DNA of 48,352 bases, taken from the NCBI GenBank assembly GCA_002412925.1, contig DHVZ01000089.1, positions 1-48,352 of the forward strand, written 5' to 3'. Below, piece by piece: positions 45,370-48,352 of this stretch. The translations under genes and the position numbers were made by a program. The notes beneath the pieces are model-generated. The model was given only the letters and a program-made list of their open reading frames with translations. It searched no databases and was not told the origin of the DNA. The DNA is from Anaerolineales bacterium UBA5195 (GTDB lineage: Bacteria; Chloroflexota; Anaerolineae; Anaerolineales; Villigracilaceae). Each line of letters opens with the position of its first letter. The first letter of the stretch is position 1.

Positions 45370-48273
45370 ATGACTCAAAATGTAATCCGTGTCGTTGGCG
45401 CGCGCCAGCACAACTTGAAAAATATCACGGTGGAAATTCCCCGCGATAAGTTTGTTGTGATTACCGGCCTTTCCGGTTCCGGTAAGTCATCCCTGGCGTT
45501 CGATACCATCTTTGCCGAAGGCCAGCGCCGCTATGTTGAGTCGCTCTCAGCCTATGCGCGCCAGTTTATCGGCCAGATGGATAAACCGGATGTTGATTAT
45601 ATCGAAGGCCTCTCCCCGGCTGTCTCCATTGACCAGAAATCAACCAGTCACAACCCACGCTCCACCGTTGGCACCGTGACCGAAATCTACGATTACCTGC
45701 GCCTGCTTTACGCGCGCGTTGGCATCCCGCACTGTCCGGTCTGCGGGCGTGAAGTGGTCAAGCAATCGGCGCAGGAAATTGTGGATGCCATCGAAAACCT
45801 GCCCGAAGGGACGCGGATTCTGATCCTGGCGCCGGTCGTGCGCGGGCGGAAGGGAACCTACCAGGCCGTTTTCGAGGAGGTTCGCAAGGCCGGTTTCACC
45901 CGCGCCCGCGTGGATGGCGTCACCTACAACCTGGATGATGAAATTACGCTCGATCGCTACAAAATCCACACCATCGAAGCGGTGGTGGACCGCCTGGTCA
46001 TCAACCGCCACCCGAACCAGGCCGACGAACAGGCCGCCCGAACCCGGCTGACCGATTCTGTCGAAACGGCGCTGAAGTTCGGGGAAGGGTATGTGACGGT
46101 GTCGATAGTCGAAACTGGAAATTCGAAGACTGAAGCGCCGAATAACGATCTTTTCTTCTCCGAGAACCTCTCCTGCCCCGAACACGGCATCTCGCTCCCG
46201 GAGATTGAACCGCGCACCTTTTCGTTCAACACCCCGCACGGCGCCTGTCCCGACTGCCAGGGCCTCGGCGCAAAACTCGAAATCGACCCGGAGCGGGTGA
46301 TCGATCCAGAAAAATCGCTCCGCGATGGCGCGCTGATCGCGATGGAGTGGAACAACGTCCGCGAAGACGGCAACCCGGGCTATTACTGGCAGATGCTCGA
46401 GGCCATGTCGCATCATTACCATATCGACATGAACAAGCCCTTCAAAGCCCTGCCCCAGGCACAGCAAGACCTGGTCTTGCGCGGCACCCAGGGCGAGAAG
46501 GTTCGCGTCCATTACCATAATAAGGATGGGCGCTCGGCCACTTTTGACACCGCTTTCGAAGGGATGCTCGGCAACCTGGAGCGCCGCTACAAGGAAACCA
46601 ACTCCGAATACATCCGCAGCAAGATCAGCGAGTACATGACCGACCGTCCCTGCCCCACTTGCGGCGGAAAGCGCTTGCGCCCTGAGGCGTTGGCTGTCAC
46701 TGTAGCCGACGTGAACATTTTGCAGATCACCGAATGGCCGGTCAACCGGTCACTCGCCTGGGCCCAGGAACTCTCCGGCCCAGAAACGCCGCTCAACCCG
46801 CGACAGATCGCCATCTCGGAACGGATCCTGAAAGAAATCAGCTCACGCCTGGGATTTTTGGTCAACGTGGGCCTCGATTACCTGACCTTGCAGCGTTCAG
46901 CCGCCACATTAAGCGGCGGCGAGGCCCAGCGCATCCGCCTGGCGACGCAGGTTGGCTCGCGGCTGGTGGGCGTGCTTTACGTGCTGGATGAACCGTCGAT
47001 TGGGCTGCACCCGCGCGATAACGACCGCCTGCTGACCACGCTCAAGGGTCTGCGCGACCTGGGCAACACCGTCCTGGTCGTCGAGCACGATGATGAAACC
47101 ATCCGCACCGCCGATTGGATCATCGATCTCGGCCCGGCGGCAGGCGCGCACGGCGGCGAAATCATCGCCGAGGGTACCCCGGAACAGATTTTGGCGCACC
47201 CAAAGTCGTTGACAGGCGCATATCTCTCGGGGCGGATGAAGGTCCCGATCCCGGAACAGCGTCGCGTGGGAAACGGAAAAACCCTGAGCATCGTCGGCGC
47301 GCGGGAAAACAATCTAAAAAACATCACCGTCAAGATCCCGCTGGGCGAACTGGTCTGCATCACGGGCGTTTCCGGATCAGGAAAATCGTCCCTGATGACC
47401 GATATTTTGTACAGCTCGCTGGCGGCCAAACTCAACGGCGCACACACCCAGCCCGGTGAGCACGAGCGGATTGAGGGGGTTGAGCATCTGGATAAAGTCA
47501 TCGAGATCGACCAATCGCCGATCGGACGGACGCCGCGCTCGAACCCTGGAACCTACACCGGGCTGTTCGACGAAATCCGCAAGCTGTTTGCGGAACTACC
47601 CGAGAGCAAGGTGCGCGGCTACAAGCCCGGGCGTTTCTCGTTTAACGTGCATGGCGGGCGCTGTGAAGCCTGCCAGGGCCAGGGCATGCTGCGGATCGAA
47701 ATGCAGTTCCTGCCCGATATTTACGTTCCCTGCGATGTCTGCCATGGAACGCGCTTCAACCGTGAGACGCTCCAGGTCCATTTCAAGGGCAAATCGATTG
47801 CGGATGTGCTCGACACCACCGTGGAAGAAGGTGTGGAATTATTTGCGGCCTTCCCGAACATGGTTAACAAACTTGGGCTGCTTCAGGAAGTCGGCCTGGG
47901 CTACGTCAAGATCGGCCAACCGGCCACAACGCTTTCGGGCGGCGAAGCCCAGCGGGTCAAACTCGCCAAGGAGCTTTCGCGCCGCGCCACCGGGCGGACG
48001 CTCTACGTGCTGGATGAGCCGTCAGTTGGCCTGCACGCCGCCGACGTTCACAAGCTGATCGAAGTTCTCCAGCGCCTGGTGGATGCCGGAAACTCGGTGC
48101 TGATCATTGAGCACAATCTCGACATCATCAAAATCGCCGACTGGATCATCGACCTCGGCCCCGAAGGAGGCGACCGCGGAGGCGAACTGGTGGCTGAGGG
48201 TTTGCCGGAACAGATCATGCAGGTTGCAGAGAGTTATACTGGTCAATTCCTGAAGACCCACCTGCGTGCGTAA
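45370..48273 (+). CDS. uvrA: Excinuclease ABC subunit A
   Basis: The 967-residue damage-recognition ATPase of nucleotide excision repair, working with UvrB and UvrC. It has two ABC ATPase halves: first Walker A GLSGSGKSS (33-41), first signature LSGGEAQRIRLATQ and Walker B VLDEPSIGLHPRD; second Walker A GVSGSGKSS and a second LSGGEAQRVKLAKE with VLDEPSVGLHAAD. Zinc-finger cysteine pairs are present: CPVCG near residue 121, CPDCQG, CPTCGG and CEACQG...CDVCHG. Length and domain order are typical. The ATG has no visible ribosome site. Confidence 0.98.
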   Translation: MTQNVIRVVGARQHNLKNITVEIPRDKFVVITGLSGSGKSSLAFDTIFAEGQRRYVESLSAYARQFIGQMDKPDVDYIEGLSPAVSIDQKSTSHNPRSTVGTVTEIYDYLRLLYARVGIPHCPVCGREVVKQSAQEIVDAIENLPEGTRILILAPVVRGRKGTYQAVFEEVRKAGFTRARVDGVTYNLDDEITLDRYKIHTIEAVVDRLVINRHPNQADEQAARTRLTDSVETALKFGEGYVTVSIVETGNSKTEAPNNDLFFSENLSCPEHGISLPEIEPRTFSFNTPHGACPDCQGLGAKLEIDPERVIDPEKSLRDGALIAMEWNNVREDGNPGYYWQMLEAMSHHYHIDMNKPFKALPQAQQDLVLRGTQGEKVRVHYHNKDGRSATFDTAFEGMLGNLERRYKETNSEYIRSKISEYMTDRPCPTCGGKRLRPEALAVTVADVNILQITEWPVNRSLAWAQELSGPETPLNPRQIAISERILKEISSRLGFLVNVGLDYLTLQRSAATLSGGEAQRIRLATQVGSRLVGVLYVLDEPSIGLHPRDNDRLLTTLKGLRDLGNTVLVVEHDDETIRTADWIIDLGPAAGAHGGEIIAEGTPEQILAHPKSLTGAYLSGRMKVPIPEQRRVGNGKTLSIVGARENNLKNITVKIPLGELVCITGVSGSGKSSLMTDILYSSLAAKLNGAHTQPGEHERIEGVEHLDKVIEIDQSPIGRTPRSNPGTYTGLFDEIRKLFAELPESKVRGYKPGRFSFNVHGGRCEACQGQGMLRIEMQFLPDIYVPCDVCHGTRFNRETLQVHFKGKSIADVLDTTVEEGVELFAAFPNMVNKLGLLQEVGLGYVKIGQPATTLSGGEAQRVKLAKELSRRATGRTLYVLDEPSVGLHAADVHKLIEVLQRLVDAGNSVLIIEHNLDIIKIADWIIDLGPEGGDRGGELVAEGLPEQIMQVAESYTGQFLKTHLRA

Positions 48274-48293
48274 ATTTATCAACTCACCCAGAT

Positions 48294-48326
48294 ACGCAAT
48301 GCGTAGTACGCTGGTACGCGTTGCGT
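48294..48326. repeat. Inverted repeat after uvrA
   Basis: ACGCAATGCGTA (48294-48305) and TACGCGTTGCGT (48315-48326) pair with one mismatch and a 9-base loop; a GTGTGTGTGCACGC run follows. No T-tract. Confidence 0.6.
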
Positions 48327-48352
48327 GTGTGTGCACGCAAATGTTGTCAGAA

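Overview
The window reads as a chromosome segment of a member of Chloroflexota, most probably class Anaerolineae. This is an inference from content: a cluster of lipoproteins with NBR1-type Ig-like ("next to BRCA1") domains, an oversized SecA without the usual zinc-binding tail, a ClpC with a UVR-like middle region, a DUF5362 membrane protein, and GAF-rich sensor kinases. Base composition is moderately GC-rich. No tRNA, rRNA operon, CRISPR array or intact insertion sequence was seen.

Layout. 1-3.4 kb: three minus-strand items, namely a membrane-anchored PEP/pyruvate-binding enzyme that runs off the left edge, an AbrB-type regulator and the RNase P RNA (rnpB). 3.5-5.6 kb: trmD and an MFS transporter. 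5.9-10.9 kb: a complete BMP-type nucleoside ABC transporter (lipoprotein receptor, two permeases, double ATPase), with a hairpin after the receptor gene. 11-14.1 kb: three consecutive but separately terminated NBR1-Ig lipoproteins. 14.3-16.7 kb: lipA, a two-ACT-domain protein and a convergent SDR oxidoreductase. 17.1-22.8 kb: a 1346-residue secA, adenosine deaminase and a DUF5362 protein. 23-28.2 kb: a Na+/Ca2+ antiporter, aconitase and an NAD-dependent epimerase. 28.5-32.6 kb: a PF04020-type membrane protein, a GNAT acetyltransferase and clpC. 32.7-36.6 kb: an anchored M6-like metalloprotease, a plsY remnant, a small unknown protein and a decayed ISKra4-like transposase. 36.6-42.6 kb: an RsmF-like methyltransferase and a three-gene phosphorelay module (REC-GAF-kinase, stand-alone REC, GAF-GAF-kinase-REC). 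42.7-45 kb: two tandem NBR1-Ig + CAP lipoproteins. 45.4-48.3 kb: uvrA.

How the genes work together. Most are housekeeping: tRNA and rRNA modification, protein export, TCA cycle, lipoylation, proteolysis and repair. A purine-salvage link is plausible between the nucleoside importer and adenosine deaminase about 10 kb away, but they are not one operon. The surface proteins (five NBR1-Ig lipoproteins and one anchored protease) are the accessory, probably lineage-specific part.

The less ordinary signals are small. Four genes have a -10 box 6-7 bases before their start codon and are probably leaderless. Several promoters share an extended -10. Short palindromic elements have been captured in frame inside secA, acnA and probably rsmF. 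There is a perfect 50-bp palindrome upstream of uvrA and a possible pseudoknot leader on clpC. The two kinases share an unusual HW-x-GNK box. I did not find convincing evidence of a wholly new multi-gene system. The best candidates for something under-described are the HW-x-GNK phosphorelay module and the NBR1-Ig lipoprotein sets.
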